Assembly (NCBI RefSeq): GCF_001922585.1
Contig: NZ_MRBS01000001.1
Coordinates: 496,001-560,000 of the forward strand
Direction: 5' to 3'
Source of the DNA: Pantoea sp. 1.19
GTDB taxonomy: Bacteria > Pseudomonadota > Gammaproteobacteria > Enterobacterales > Enterobacteriaceae
Length of the DNA stretch: 64,000 nucleotides
A program made the position numbers and the translations under genes. The notes under the pieces were generated by a model. The model saw nothing but the letters and a program-made list of their open reading frames with translations. It was not told where the DNA came from and made no database searches. Numbering within the stretch: the stretch's first letter is position 1; each line of letters opens with the position of its first letter. This document shows, in pieces, positions 27,434 through 35,346 of the stretch.

Positions 27434-28092
27434 GGCTGCCGGGATTACTGCTTACGTTCAGTCTGCTGCTAACCAGTGGAACCTGTAATGCGTTATTTAT
27501 TGAAAATCTCAATATCGATCTGCTTCCCAAAAAAGGCGTAAAGTTCGTCAGCATTGCCAATCGCACTACCGGTGCCAAAGCCTACACCGTCAATGTGGTT
27601 CAAATCAGCACGCCGCGTGCAGAAGGAACTGAAACCGTCATCAATGATGGTTCGCTACTCTACTCACCGCAAAAACTGATTCTGAAATCAGAACAAAGAA
27701 GTGGTTTTAAGTTTTATTATAACGGCAAAAATGATAACAAAGAGAGATACTTCAGGATCACTTTTATTGAAACTCCGCTGCAAACTGATAAAGTAACATT
27801 GTCTCACAAGGAGCTGTATTACGATTATCGGATTATTGTTAAGGCGATCATGATTGTCAGGCCGAAATCTGAGCGGTTCGCGTATCGCTATCAAAATCGA
27901 ACGATTACAAATACGGGTAATACCTATTTTAAATACATGTCGTCTAAGCACTGTCAGTCGGGATATAGCCACTCTACATTTTTACCACCCGGTGCCTCAC
28001 TGTCGCTCAGCGATGAGGAGACGAAAGAAAATCGGGTGATTATTTATAAAAACAGTATATTAACTTTGTCAACGTGCCTGGCAAAGTCGTAA
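27424..28092 (+). CDS. ecpE: common pilus chaperone EcpE
   Basis: 222-residue periplasmic chaperone, second of the operon. ATG 27424 is chosen because the signal peptide MELRLPGLLLTFSLLLTSG starts there and overlaps ecpD's stop by 10 nt; a longer frame from 27304 lies inside ecpD. The core repeats the EcpB pattern (SPQKLILKSEQRSGFKFYY, GKNDNKERYFRITFIET). It probably serves the tip adhesin EcpD. Only 42 nt separate its stop from the first bacteriocin-like peptide gene, with no terminator seen. Confidence 0.84.
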   Translation: MELRLPGLLLTFSLLLTSGTCNALFIENLNIDLLPKKGVKFVSIANRTTGAKAYTVNVVQISTPRAEGTETVINDGSLLYSPQKLILKSEQRSGFKFYYNGKNDNKERYFRITFIETPLQTDKVTLSHKELYYDYRIIVKAIMIVRPKSERFAYRYQNRTITNTGNTYFKYMSSKHCQSGYSHSTFLPPGASLSLSDEETKENRVIIYKNSILTLSTCLAKS

Positions 28093-28134
28093 GGGTAATG
28101 AAATAAGGCACTTTAATTTATAAGGAAATTGACT

Positions 28135-28335
28135 ATGAAATACGTAGATATGGCAGTAGCTGATAAACTCGTTGGCGGCGCGCTTAACCCCATCTCTGGC
28201 CTGGTGAGTGGCATCACTTCCGGTTACCAAACCGGCGCCGGCATCATGGGAATGCTTGGCGGGCTGGTTGGCGGCATTGTCGGCGGCGTCCTTGGCTTTG
28301 TGGGCGGGTTTGTCGGCATGCCGGCAGACAAATAA
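28135..28335 (+). CDS. double-glycine-leader glycine-zipper peptide 1 (bacteriocin-like)
   Basis: 66-residue peptide. Leader MKYVDMAVADKLVGG ends in a double glycine, the cleavage site for C39 peptidases. The predicted mature part is 51 residues, starts ALNPISG and is dominated by GxxxG spacing (GMLGGLVGGIVGGVLGFVGG), ending MPADK. TAAGGAAAT lies 6 nt before the ATG. The same leader pattern, M-x-x-V-x-M-x-V-A-x-K-x-x-G-G, occurs in the second peptide. With the downstream C39 exporter this is a strong class II/two-peptide bacteriocin or Cdz-like glycine-zipper toxin candidate. It lies 42 nt after ecpE and may be read through from the pilus operon. Confidence 0.82.
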   Translation: MKYVDMAVADKLVGGALNPISGLVSGITSGYQTGAGIMGMLGGLVGGIVGGVLGFVGGFVGMPADK

Positions 28336-28530
28336 CACCGGCAGTTTTGCTATCAGTCGGTCATGCTAATCGCAGACGGCTGAGTTTCGTAGCCCGATGA
28401 TTTAATGTCGGATAAAGTAAGATATACCCCTGAAACGTTGCAAGGGGGCCTACGCTTTTTAGGGCATCATGGGGCTATGATACGTTAATTATACACACCT
28501 GAAAGGTGTACTCGAATATAAGGACATATC
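28336..28530 (+). other. spacer between the two peptide genes
   Basis: 195 bp without a supported gene. A small hairpin ACACCT/AGGTGT (28495-28509) lies just before the second peptide's ribosome-binding site (AAGGAC). A 27-codon frame at 28405-28488 lacks a ribosome-binding site. It may hold a promoter for the second peptide, but no clear boxes were found. Confidence 0.5.
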
Positions 28531-28716
28531 ATGAACGTTGTAAAAATGAAAGTCGCAGAAAAAGTCATTGGCGGTTGGGATCCCTTTGGCCAGGCTATCG
28601 CCGGTGCACAAAAGGCCTATGAAACCGGCAATAAACTGTTAGGCCCACTGGGCGGTACCATTGGTGGGATCTTCGGACTGGTCGGCGGTTTTATCAACGG
28701 CTTCCTCTCAGCCTGA
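28531..28716 (+). CDS. double-glycine-leader glycine-zipper peptide 2 (bacteriocin-like)
   Basis: 61-residue peptide. Leader MNVVKMKVAEKVIGG is the same length as that of peptide 1 and shares V4, M6, V8-A9, K11 and the double glycine. The mature part (46 residues) starts WDPFGQAIAGAQKAYETG and then has a zipper stretch GPLGGTIGGIFGLVGGFING. Peptide 1 has a comparable Q-(T/A)-G motif (GYQTGAG) and the same layout, so the two probably act as a pair. AAGGAC precedes the ATG. A perfect hairpin follows, then the exporter gene. Killing activity is inferred from gene context and composition. Confidence 0.82.
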   Translation: MNVVKMKVAEKVIGGWDPFGQAIAGAQKAYETGNKLLGPLGGTIGGIFGLVGGFINGFLSA

Positions 28717-28735
28717 ATGAAATAATAAATTAATT

Positions 28736-28763
28736 CAATGACCCGATTTCGGGTCATTGTTTC
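28736..28763 (+). terminator. hairpin (attenuator-like) between peptide and exporter genes
   Basis: CAATGACCCG (28736-28745) pairs perfectly with CGGGTCATTG (28750-28759) over a 4-nt loop, followed by TTTC. With so few T it is probably a leaky terminator or mRNA stabiliser, giving more peptide than exporter transcript. Confidence 0.6.
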
Positions 28764-28780
28764 AACATCGCCAGGATAAC

Positions 28781-30889
28781 ATGTTTTCTATATTTCAATC
28801 GCGTTCTTCATCGCCAACCCCCATGATTCGGCAGTACGAGCACACAGAATGTGGCCTGGCGTGTCTGGCCATGATTTTGGGTCACTATGGTCACGATACG
28901 TCTATCAGTCAGCTACGCCGCGAATACGAGGTGTCCGAAGACGCCGGTACGTCGATGGCGACGTTATCCAACTGGGCGGCCGAAAAGGGCCTGGAGGGGC
29001 GGATCCTTCAGGGCGAAGTGACAGAAATAAAAAAAACGCATTTACCGGTCATCGCTTTCTGGCGTAATAACCATTTCGTGGTGATCGTGCGGGCCGATGA
29101 GCGCGGGATGGTGATTCACGATCCGGCCAGCGGTATCCGACGCTACAAATATCGCGAGGCAAAAGGGCTTTTTTCGGGATATATCCTCGAACTTCGACCG
29201 CAAGCGACGTTTACCAAGCGAGAAGCTGATGCGGTATTTACGCTCGGGCAGCTGGCAAACAACATTTCAAAATTAGCTCAGCGTCAGGTGGTGTTATTAA
29301 CCTTTTCGATTTTTACGCTGCTGATCATGCTTATTTCTCCCTCATATATCCAGCTGGTGTTGGATGAGGCTATTGCCAGAAATGATTTTGATCTGGTAGT
29401 GTTGTTAACCTGCGCGTTTGCCATTGTCTTCATCTTTGATGTGGTGAACCGTTTTCTGAAGCAAATTCTCGAAATCTGTATGCGGAACTTTGCCTACGAT
29501 GAGCTCAGTCAGTCGATTCGGCGCTACTTACTGCGCGCCCAGAACAGCTGGTTTCGTACCCGCCCGGTGGGCATCATTTTGGCGATTGAAAAATCGCTAC
29601 ACAGCTGCGCAGAGTTCATCAGTAATGGCTACGTCGCGATGTTATTCTCTCTGCTAATCAGCTTTTTTAGTTTGATATTTATGCTGTTTTACAGCGTACA
29701 CATCGCCGTCGTCACTCTGTTACTGATGTCCATTTTTTTTATTATTCGTTTTTCTCTGATTGTCCCCTACCAGCGCGCAGTCGATAACTCAATCAATAAA
29801 ACGGCTGAGTATGAGTCTCTGCTGGTAGAAACGCAAAAAGGGATCGTAACCTTAAAAGCGAATAATATGCTGCACAATATCAACGGCGTGATTGATAAGG
29901 CGATGAGGAAACACATCGGCGCGCTAATGAAAAAAGAGCGCCTGCTGGCGAGATTCGATGCGGCCTCGGTGGTGGTCATTAATCTTGAACAGCTTGCCGT
30001 GGTCTGTATGGGGGCGTGGGCGATCCTGCACGGCGAAATGACCATTGGTATGCTGATCGCTTATATCAGTTACAAGCGATATTTCTCTGATGCGATGATC
30101 GACTTTGCACATAAATATCTGGAAAAGAATGCACTCAAAGGCCCACTGGATCGTATTGGTGATCTGGTAAGCTATCCTGCAGACGAAGACGTTTTTGGCG
30201 AGCGCAGTGCGGAACCGCCCAGCTCGCTGCTGTTTGATAACGTCACGTTTGCCTGGCCGGGTAAGCAGCCGGTGTTGAAAAACATCTCGCTGACGTTTTC
30301 TCCGGAACAAGAAACGGTGATCATAGGGCAAAGTGGATCCGGTAAGACCACGCTACTGCGGTTAGTGAGTGGCATTTTGCAGCCGGTCAGCGGGGCGATT
30401 ATTTTTAATGGATTTCCCCTTGCCTCCTACCGACTCAGAGAATTAAGGACCATCATCCGCATTGTGCACGCCGACGATCAGCTTTTTAGCGGCACCCTGC
30501 TGGAAAACATCTCCGGTTTCTCGCCGGAACCGTCGCTGGAAGAGGCGATTGCGGCGTGCCGGGTTGCCGAAATCCATGAGGTGATTCGCGCGTTGCCCCA
30601 CGGCTACGACACGCCGTTTATCCCCGGTAATCCACTCTTTTCAGCGGGGGAGGTGCAGCGGTTGGTCCTGGCGAGAGCGCTCTATGCCAGACCCGGCTGG
30701 TTACTGTGTGACGAAGTGACGGCAAACCTGGATAAAACAACCGCCGCCGCGCTGTTGTCGAATCTTCGGCAGCTCAATATTGGGCTGATCTTTGTGACCC
30801 ACTCTCCGGAAATGGTTTACCAGTCAGGACAGCTTATCACGCTGGAAAACGGCGTCGCGACGCGGCACGCTGCCGGGGAGCAGCCGTGA
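28781..30889 (+). CDS. C39-peptidase ABC exporter (CvaB/PCAT type)
   Basis: 702 residues. Residues about 15-135 form a C39 peptidase: Gln18, Cys24 (HTECGLACLA), His98 (NNHFVV) and Asp114 (IHDPASG) supply the active site. Six hydrophobic segments follow (about 165-440). The C-terminal ATPase has Walker A IIGQSGSGKTT, signature FSAGEVQRL and Walker B LLCDE. The signature lacks the usual LSGGQ but keeps S-x-G. ATG 28781 with AGGA upstream is preferred over TTG 28757. It should cut the double-glycine leaders of the two upstream peptides and export them with the HlyD-type partner. Its end overlaps the next gene as TGATG. Confidence 0.92.
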   Translation: MFSIFQSRSSSPTPMIRQYEHTECGLACLAMILGHYGHDTSISQLRREYEVSEDAGTSMATLSNWAAEKGLEGRILQGEVTEIKKTHLPVIAFWRNNHFVVIVRADERGMVIHDPASGIRRYKYREAKGLFSGYILELRPQATFTKREADAVFTLGQLANNISKLAQRQVVLLTFSIFTLLIMLISPSYIQLVLDEAIARNDFDLVVLLTCAFAIVFIFDVVNRFLKQILEICMRNFAYDELSQSIRRYLLRAQNSWFRTRPVGIILAIEKSLHSCAEFISNGYVAMLFSLLISFFSLIFMLFYSVHIAVVTLLLMSIFFIIRFSLIVPYQRAVDNSINKTAEYESLLVETQKGIVTLKANNMLHNINGVIDKAMRKHIGALMKKERLLARFDAASVVVINLEQLAVVCMGAWAILHGEMTIGMLIAYISYKRYFSDAMIDFAHKYLEKNALKGPLDRIGDLVSYPADEDVFGERSAEPPSSLLFDNVTFAWPGKQPVLKNISLTFSPEQETVIIGQSGSGKTTLLRLVSGILQPVSGAIIFNGFPLASYRLRELRTIIRIVHADDQLFSGTLLENISGFSPEPSLEEAIAACRVAEIHEVIRALPHGYDTPFIPGNPLFSAGEVQRLVLARALYARPGWLLCDEVTANLDKTTAAALLSNLRQLNIGLIFVTHSPEMVYQSGQLITLENGVATRHAAGEQP

Positions 30890-31623
30890 TGCGCGACCGG
30901 TTCTTCCACTGGTTAGCCGCTCGATCGCAGCACAGTTTTGCCGCCGAGCGTTTCCACCACAATTATCTGCAGCTGACGCACGCCAGCGGGGAGTCCACTC
31001 CCGGGGAGCTGTTCGTACAGAATATGGCGCAGCGATTATGCCTGTCGTTCCGCGTGCATCCGCTGCCGGCGCAGCGCTGGCCGCAATTTCTCAGCGCGGA
31101 CAACCGACAGACGGTCCAACGCTGGGCCGACGAGCACGCGCTGTTTCGTCACCGAACCCTGATGCCGCTGCTGCGCTGGAACGGCCTCGAAACCGTTCTG
31201 GCCACGCTTTTCCAGCTGGCTCCCGCCTGCTGTGACATTGTTCTGCTGACGGAAGATCCCCTCTACCAGCGGCTCTTTGCCCTGAAACCGCCGGCCGGAC
31301 GCTCCTTTTTTTTGCATCGTCCGCTGCTGGTGATCCTTTTTCTTGACGAGCGGCTGCCGCAGTCGCCCCTATTTCCTCTCAACATCAATGGTAACCGCTG
31401 CATGCTGACGCAGGTCTCTGACCGGGTGATACAGCGGCTCGGGCTGCAGGTGCAGACGCTGATACCGCATCATCTCTTTTCACCGCACGCCTTCCGCATT
31501 ACCGGGCTATCGCAGACCCCGGCCAGCTGGCGAGAGGCGGCGGTAGAAAATTTTCACGCTCTGCTTCAGTCACCGGCGTCATGGGGATGCTGGGATGACC
31601 TTGCGGTACTTTTTCATGGATGA
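30889..31623 (+). CDS. uncharacterised protein inside the peptide-export operon
   Basis: I do not recognise this 244-residue protein. It has no signal peptide and no clear membrane segment, and is rich in Leu, Arg, His and Pro. Visible stretches include FHHNYLQLTHASGESTPGEL near residue 22, LLTEDPLYQRLF and SFFLHRPLLVILFLDERLP near 135-155. It is coupled to the exporter (TGATG) and overlaps the HlyD gene by 29 nt, so its function belongs with export, immunity or peptide handling. Immunity proteins are usually small and hydrophobic, which this is not, so a cytoplasmic accessory or assembly factor seems at least as likely. Confidence 0.65.
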   Translation: MRDRFFHWLAARSQHSFAAERFHHNYLQLTHASGESTPGELFVQNMAQRLCLSFRVHPLPAQRWPQFLSADNRQTVQRWADEHALFRHRTLMPLLRWNGLETVLATLFQLAPACCDIVLLTEDPLYQRLFALKPPAGRSFFLHRPLLVILFLDERLPQSPLFPLNINGNRCMLTQVSDRVIQRLGLQVQTLIPHHLFSPHAFRITGLSQTPASWREAAVENFHALLQSPASWGCWDDLAVLFHG

Positions 31624-32881
31624 AAAAATGATAACGATCAGAGATAAAAAAAGACATTCGCCAGGGGTGGGCAAACGCGCCTATGCCAAAATATACGATA
31701 TCAATTTACCCGGCCTGCGCGCCTCGCTGCTCCTGTTTTCAGCCTTCTTTCTGTGCCTTTTTATTTACAGTTGTATTGTCCCCTATTCTGAAACCACCCT
31801 GGCGCAGGGCATGGTGATCACCGCCAAAGGCGATATCCAGGTTCGCGCGAAGGTCTCCGGCACCATAGTGGCGCTGCCGATAAGAGAAGGGGAGTACGTG
31901 AAGGCCAACCAGATACTCTTCACGCTCTCCCAGGACTACGGCGGGAAAGAGGGGTCGGTGATGGAGTATGAGTCCCAGCACTATGTTGATGAGGCAAAAC
32001 GCAATACGGCCAGGGTAAACAGCATGACGACCTCGATTGCCAACCTGAAAAGCAATCAGGTCAGCCAGCTGGCGGCGATCGACGCGCAAATAGCGGCGGC
32101 TAAAGTGAAGGTGATCAAAGCCAGGGAGTTGGTCAACAACAGCGAGGAGACCTTCCGCTCTTTCAAAAAAATGGTCTCGCAGGGCTATGTATCAAAGCTG
32201 GAGATTACGCAAAGAGAAAATGAAGTGTTGAATGCGCAGCTAAACCTGAAGTTGGAAGAGTCGGCCATTTTACAACTGCAAAGTAACCGAACCGCCATGA
32301 TGGATAATACCCAGTATCAAATTGACGACCTGTCGACGCAAATGCTGTACCTGAAGAACCGCAACAGCGAAATTGAACGAATCATGGCGACGCAGGGAAA
32401 TAAATCGTTGTCGATGCTGGCCCCCACCGATGGCTACGTTGTCGCGATTAATTTCCCACCGGGTAAGGCGGTCAGGCAGGATGATGAAGTGGTGGTGGTC
32501 ATCCGGCACGATACCCGCAGCCCTCTGGAAGGGTATCTCTACATTCCCTCTACCGGGGCGGGGCGGATCAAGCCGGGCGATAAAGTCAATGTCCGCTTTG
32601 ACGCCTGGCCGGTGGATAAGTACGGCAGTCTGACCTCCACGCTGGAGGCGTTTTACCCCGTGAACATCGATCCGCGCTCCGCCCTGATTCCGCTTGAACA
32701 AGGGCAAACCTACTACCTGGCGCGCGTCAAGCTGCCCGCGTCCTTCACCGACCCGACGCACCGGCGGCGGCTGATTTTGGGCGGGATGAAGATCTATGCG
32801 GACATACACGTTGACTCGCGCCCGCTGATTATCTTACTGATCGCGCCGCTGGAGCGCGCCCGACAGCGCTTCCTTACCTGA
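31595..32881 (+). CDS. HlyD/CvaA-type membrane fusion protein
   Basis: 428 residues. One N-terminal transmembrane segment (LLLFSAFFLCLFIYSCIV, about residues 46-64), then a split lipoyl half-motif (VRAKVSGTIVALPIREGEYVKANQILF), a long coiled coil (about 120-260), the second lipoyl half (LSMLAPTDGYVVAINFPPGKAV) and a beta-barrel domain. The C-terminus ends in a hydrophobic RPLIILLIAPLERARQRF as in CvaA-like proteins. An alternative start ATG lies at 31616. It should link the C39 exporter to an outer-membrane TolC, which is not in this window. Last gene of the bacteriocin-like operon. Confidence 0.88.
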   Translation: MTLRYFFMDEKMITIRDKKRHSPGVGKRAYAKIYDINLPGLRASLLLFSAFFLCLFIYSCIVPYSETTLAQGMVITAKGDIQVRAKVSGTIVALPIREGEYVKANQILFTLSQDYGGKEGSVMEYESQHYVDEAKRNTARVNSMTTSIANLKSNQVSQLAAIDAQIAAAKVKVIKARELVNNSEETFRSFKKMVSQGYVSKLEITQRENEVLNAQLNLKLEESAILQLQSNRTAMMDNTQYQIDDLSTQMLYLKNRNSEIERIMATQGNKSLSMLAPTDGYVVAINFPPGKAVRQDDEVVVVIRHDTRSPLEGYLYIPSTGAGRIKPGDKVNVRFDAWPVDKYGSLTSTLEAFYPVNIDPRSALIPLEQGQTYYLARVKLPASFTDPTHRRRLILGGMKIYADIHVDSRPLIILLIAPLERARQRFLT

Positions 32882-33032
32882 CCGGCAGAGGCGGGAACCC
32901 CGGTGGCCACCACGCGTCTGTCCGCCGCGCGCTTCCCGGCCGCGGCGATAGCCATCGGGTGCAGCCTCGCGGAGGTGGCCGGCCGGCTCGCCAAGGGCGC
33001 GCGCCGCGCAAGCGTTCCCGCCCCGGCGTGGA

Positions 33033-33497
33033 TTAATTTTTCTTACAGCTGTAGGCAATCACCGGATCGTTATAGAAAAAGTATTGCCCGCTTCGCTGAT
33101 AGACGATACGCATAAACATACTTTTCCCACTCTCAACATAAAAGTCCGACAGGTTTTTTTTTATCGTCGGATTATCCACCGTATCCGACGAGGTTCGGAT
33201 ACTGCTTTCCGACGTTAGCATATAGTACTGATTTTCTCTTTTATAATTGAACAACACCCTGCGGGAGATGTTTTTAGTTTCACCATCCGCAAGGTGCATT
33301 TTGCCATTGATACATAAAAGGCCGCGTCGCTTGCCAAAGGAGTAGCTGAGAAATAAATCCATTTTTGCGTCCTGACTATGCTGTACATAATAGGCGGTGC
33401 AGCTAAACTTTTCCCCTTGGCTGAGCGAGTAGAGGTATCCTGCAGCGATAAGCAGTAACAGGATAAGCATGACCAGGGTGGCCCTTATTTTAAACAC
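33033..33497 (-). CDS. FidL-like membrane-anchored protein
   Basis: 154 residues. One N-terminal membrane anchor (TLVMLILLLLIAAGYLYSL), then a periplasmic domain with SCTAYYVQHSQD near 32-43, GLLCINGKMHL, and the end DPVIAYSCKKN. This matches the enterobacterial FidL-like family, usually found next to a membrane-anchored winged-helix regulator and often near fimbrial genes. It directly follows the regulator (1 nt apart), so they form an operon. The function is not established; a sensory partner of the regulator is a reasonable guess. It is convergent with the HlyD gene. Confidence 0.72.
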   Translation of the reverse strand: MFKIRATLVMLILLLLIAAGYLYSLSQGEKFSCTAYYVQHSQDAKMDLFLSYSFGKRRGLLCINGKMHLADGETKNISRRVLFNYKRENQYYMLTSESSIRTSSDTVDNPTIKKNLSDFYVESGKSMFMRIVYQRSGQYFFYNDPVIAYSCKKN

Positions 33498-33498
33498 G

Positions 33499-34338
33499 TT
33501 ATTCTTCCTCCTTGAAATAATCTGTGATGCATATGCCTTTTATGCCCGCCTGCGTGCTGCACCTTAATACGGAAACCTCAGCCAGCTGTGGAAAGGCATC
33601 CACATAGATCCACGGATACTCATGACATGCCTGAGTGAAATTGTTTGCAAAATCCAGCGATCGGCTCTGTAGCGTCTTATCTGTCTGGTTAGGCGAGAGA
33701 AATATTTTACAGGTCTTTTCCTGACTAAAGGGAATGTACTGTTGCAAATCGTTAGGCGTGGTGTAGTACTGTACGGAAACCACCGCGATAAGGAGAATTG
33801 CCATCAGCAGGCTGAAGCAAACGATGCGGGTAACCTTGCGTTTTTTTTGGGCAGTCTGCGGCTGGCTATCGGTGAATGCATCGGATGGATGCAGCCGGCT
33901 TGCCGCTCTTTTGGCCCGGCTGTCCGCGGGATCATCAACACGCGGTGCGGTGTCACTTGTCGCTGTCGGCCCGGGGTTGGGAGCGTTACTTTCATCATTG
34001 ACCTGCTGAATGCTACAGGACTCTGACAGCGTAAGCCCGATTCTGGGGATGGTCATGATGATCTCTTCTTCCAGTCCCGCCTCCTTCAATCCTTTTCTTA
34101 AAATAGAAATATTTTGATAAAAGGTGTTTGGTGAAACCATCACGCCATTTTTTTTCCACACTTCTTCCATAAAATCGTGTTGGCTAACCACCGTACCGTG
34201 ACGTTGAATTAGCAGGAGAAAACAGCGGCTGGCTGGCGAATTGAGAATGATTTTATCATCGGGGTGAGCATGAGGATTTAACATATTAGCAACCGGATAA
34301 AACTCAATCTTACCATTTATCAGATAGTGCTCTTGCAT
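33499..34338 (-). CDS. membrane-anchored winged-helix regulator (ToxR/CadC-like)
   Basis: 279 residues. An OmpR/CadC-type winged helix occupies residues about 1-105 (ASRCFLLLIQRHGTVVSQHD, SPNTFYQNISILRKGLKEAG, IPRIGLTLS). A charged linker follows, then one transmembrane helix (IVCFSLLMAILLIAVVSV, about 175-193) and a periplasmic domain with four Cys (KTCKIFLSP, QACHEYPW, LRCSTQAGIKGICITDY). This is a one-component membrane regulator. With FidL it probably controls the nearby pilus genes and perhaps the bacteriocin-like operon; that is inferred from position. Confidence 0.78.
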   Translation of the reverse strand: MQEHYLINGKIEFYPVANMLNPHAHPDDKIILNSPASRCFLLLIQRHGTVVSQHDFMEEVWKKNGVMVSPNTFYQNISILRKGLKEAGLEEEIIMTIPRIGLTLSESCSIQQVNDESNAPNPGPTATSDTAPRVDDPADSRAKRAASRLHPSDAFTDSQPQTAQKKRKVTRIVCFSLLMAILLIAVVSVQYYTTPNDLQQYIPFSQEKTCKIFLSPNQTDKTLQSRSLDFANNFTQACHEYPWIYVDAFPQLAEVSVLRCSTQAGIKGICITDYFKEEE

Positions 34339-35220
34339 AGATATCCCTATTACTTCTCAGCAATGTTAATCATCTTTTATTGATGAGTGCAGAGTTCAGA
34401 TTCCTTTTCTCACTCTGTTGATCAAGGAGGTGATGTTACTGCCAGGTTTTTTAATTTGCAAACGATTAAGTGTGAAGTCTCCGGGGGTATTAGTTAGTTT
34501 TCCTTAAGCTCCATACTCTCTTTTCTTATTTTTTTCTTATCTATGGCTATTATTTAAAGATAAAGTTTTTGTTTAAGTGCTTTCCGTGCCTGGCGCATTT
34601 TTTTCTTGTATTGCTCTCCATTGTTTTACTGTTGTTTTTTTTGTTATTTGTGGCGGGTAACCTGTTTTTTTAACATTTATCCATGAGCCGACTATTTTCA
34701 TTTATTTAACATTCCATTCACTGTCGATTATGCGTCCCGTGCCGTATTTTTCCGTATCCGGACTGATCAAATTTAATATGATAAAATATTATTTTTATCC
34801 TCTGCCTGTCCGTATAAATGCCTGTAGCTACCGGATTTCCTTCTGCCGGCGACGTTGTTGGCTACCACGCGCAGCAGCGGAGCTGAAGGATCCCATCGCG
34901 CTTCATCCCGCAACCCCGATCGGCCCGAAGGCGTGCAGTCTCTCCAGCTGGCGCCACTCGCAACGCGCCGATCGCCGGCGGCGGCATGACGAATGTCCGG
35001 TATGCGCCAGCGCCACTCCCGCTGTCGGGGATGATCGCTGCGCCGCTCGCGCAGGCGTCGGCCAGCGGAGCGCGGTGCATTACGCCAGCGCTCAGCGCGC
35101 TTCTCCGTCCTGGTGCATCGGGCGCTCGAGTCCGCCGGGCTGAAGATCGCGGCGAGCGAGCGGGCTTGCATCAGCAGACGACTTTCCCTAAGCTTGCAAA
35201 AAGCATGCTACTGCTTGCCA
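34339..35220. other. 882-bp gap, AT-rich then GC-rich, no supported gene
   Basis: 34339-34850 is very AT-rich with long T-runs and probably contains the promoter of the winged-helix regulator. 34860-35200 is GC-rich, with overlapping open frames on both strands and no recognisable protein; it could be a decayed gene. The first frames here start without ribosome-binding sites. Confidence 0.55.
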
Positions 35221-35221
35221 A

Positions 35222-35301
35222 TGACTCGGGGTGCCCTTCTTTGTGAAGGCTGAGAAAGACCCGTATTACCTGATCTGGATAATGCCAGCGTAGGGAAGTC
35301 A
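35222..35301 (+). ncRNA. TPP riboswitch (THI element)
   Basis: The conserved cores of the thiamine pyrophosphate aptamer are present in order: GACTCGGGGTGCC at the start, CTGAGA in the pyrimidine-sensing arm, then ACCCGTATTACCTGATCTGG and GCGTAGGGAAGTC. TGACT (35222-35226) pairs with AGTCA (35297-35301) as P1. It lies 45 nt before thiM, so thiamine pyrophosphate should shut off thiMD, probably by masking the ribosome-binding site GAGGAGAG. Confidence 0.95.
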
Positions 35302-35346
35302 GATGCCGTCTCGCATCGCCTTCTTGATCGCCGGTGAGGAGAGACG

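Noticed and set aside
28405-28488. 27-codon frame between the peptide genes as a third peptide or immunity gene
   Set aside because: No ribosome-binding site, no hydrophobic stretch, and no match to the leader pattern.
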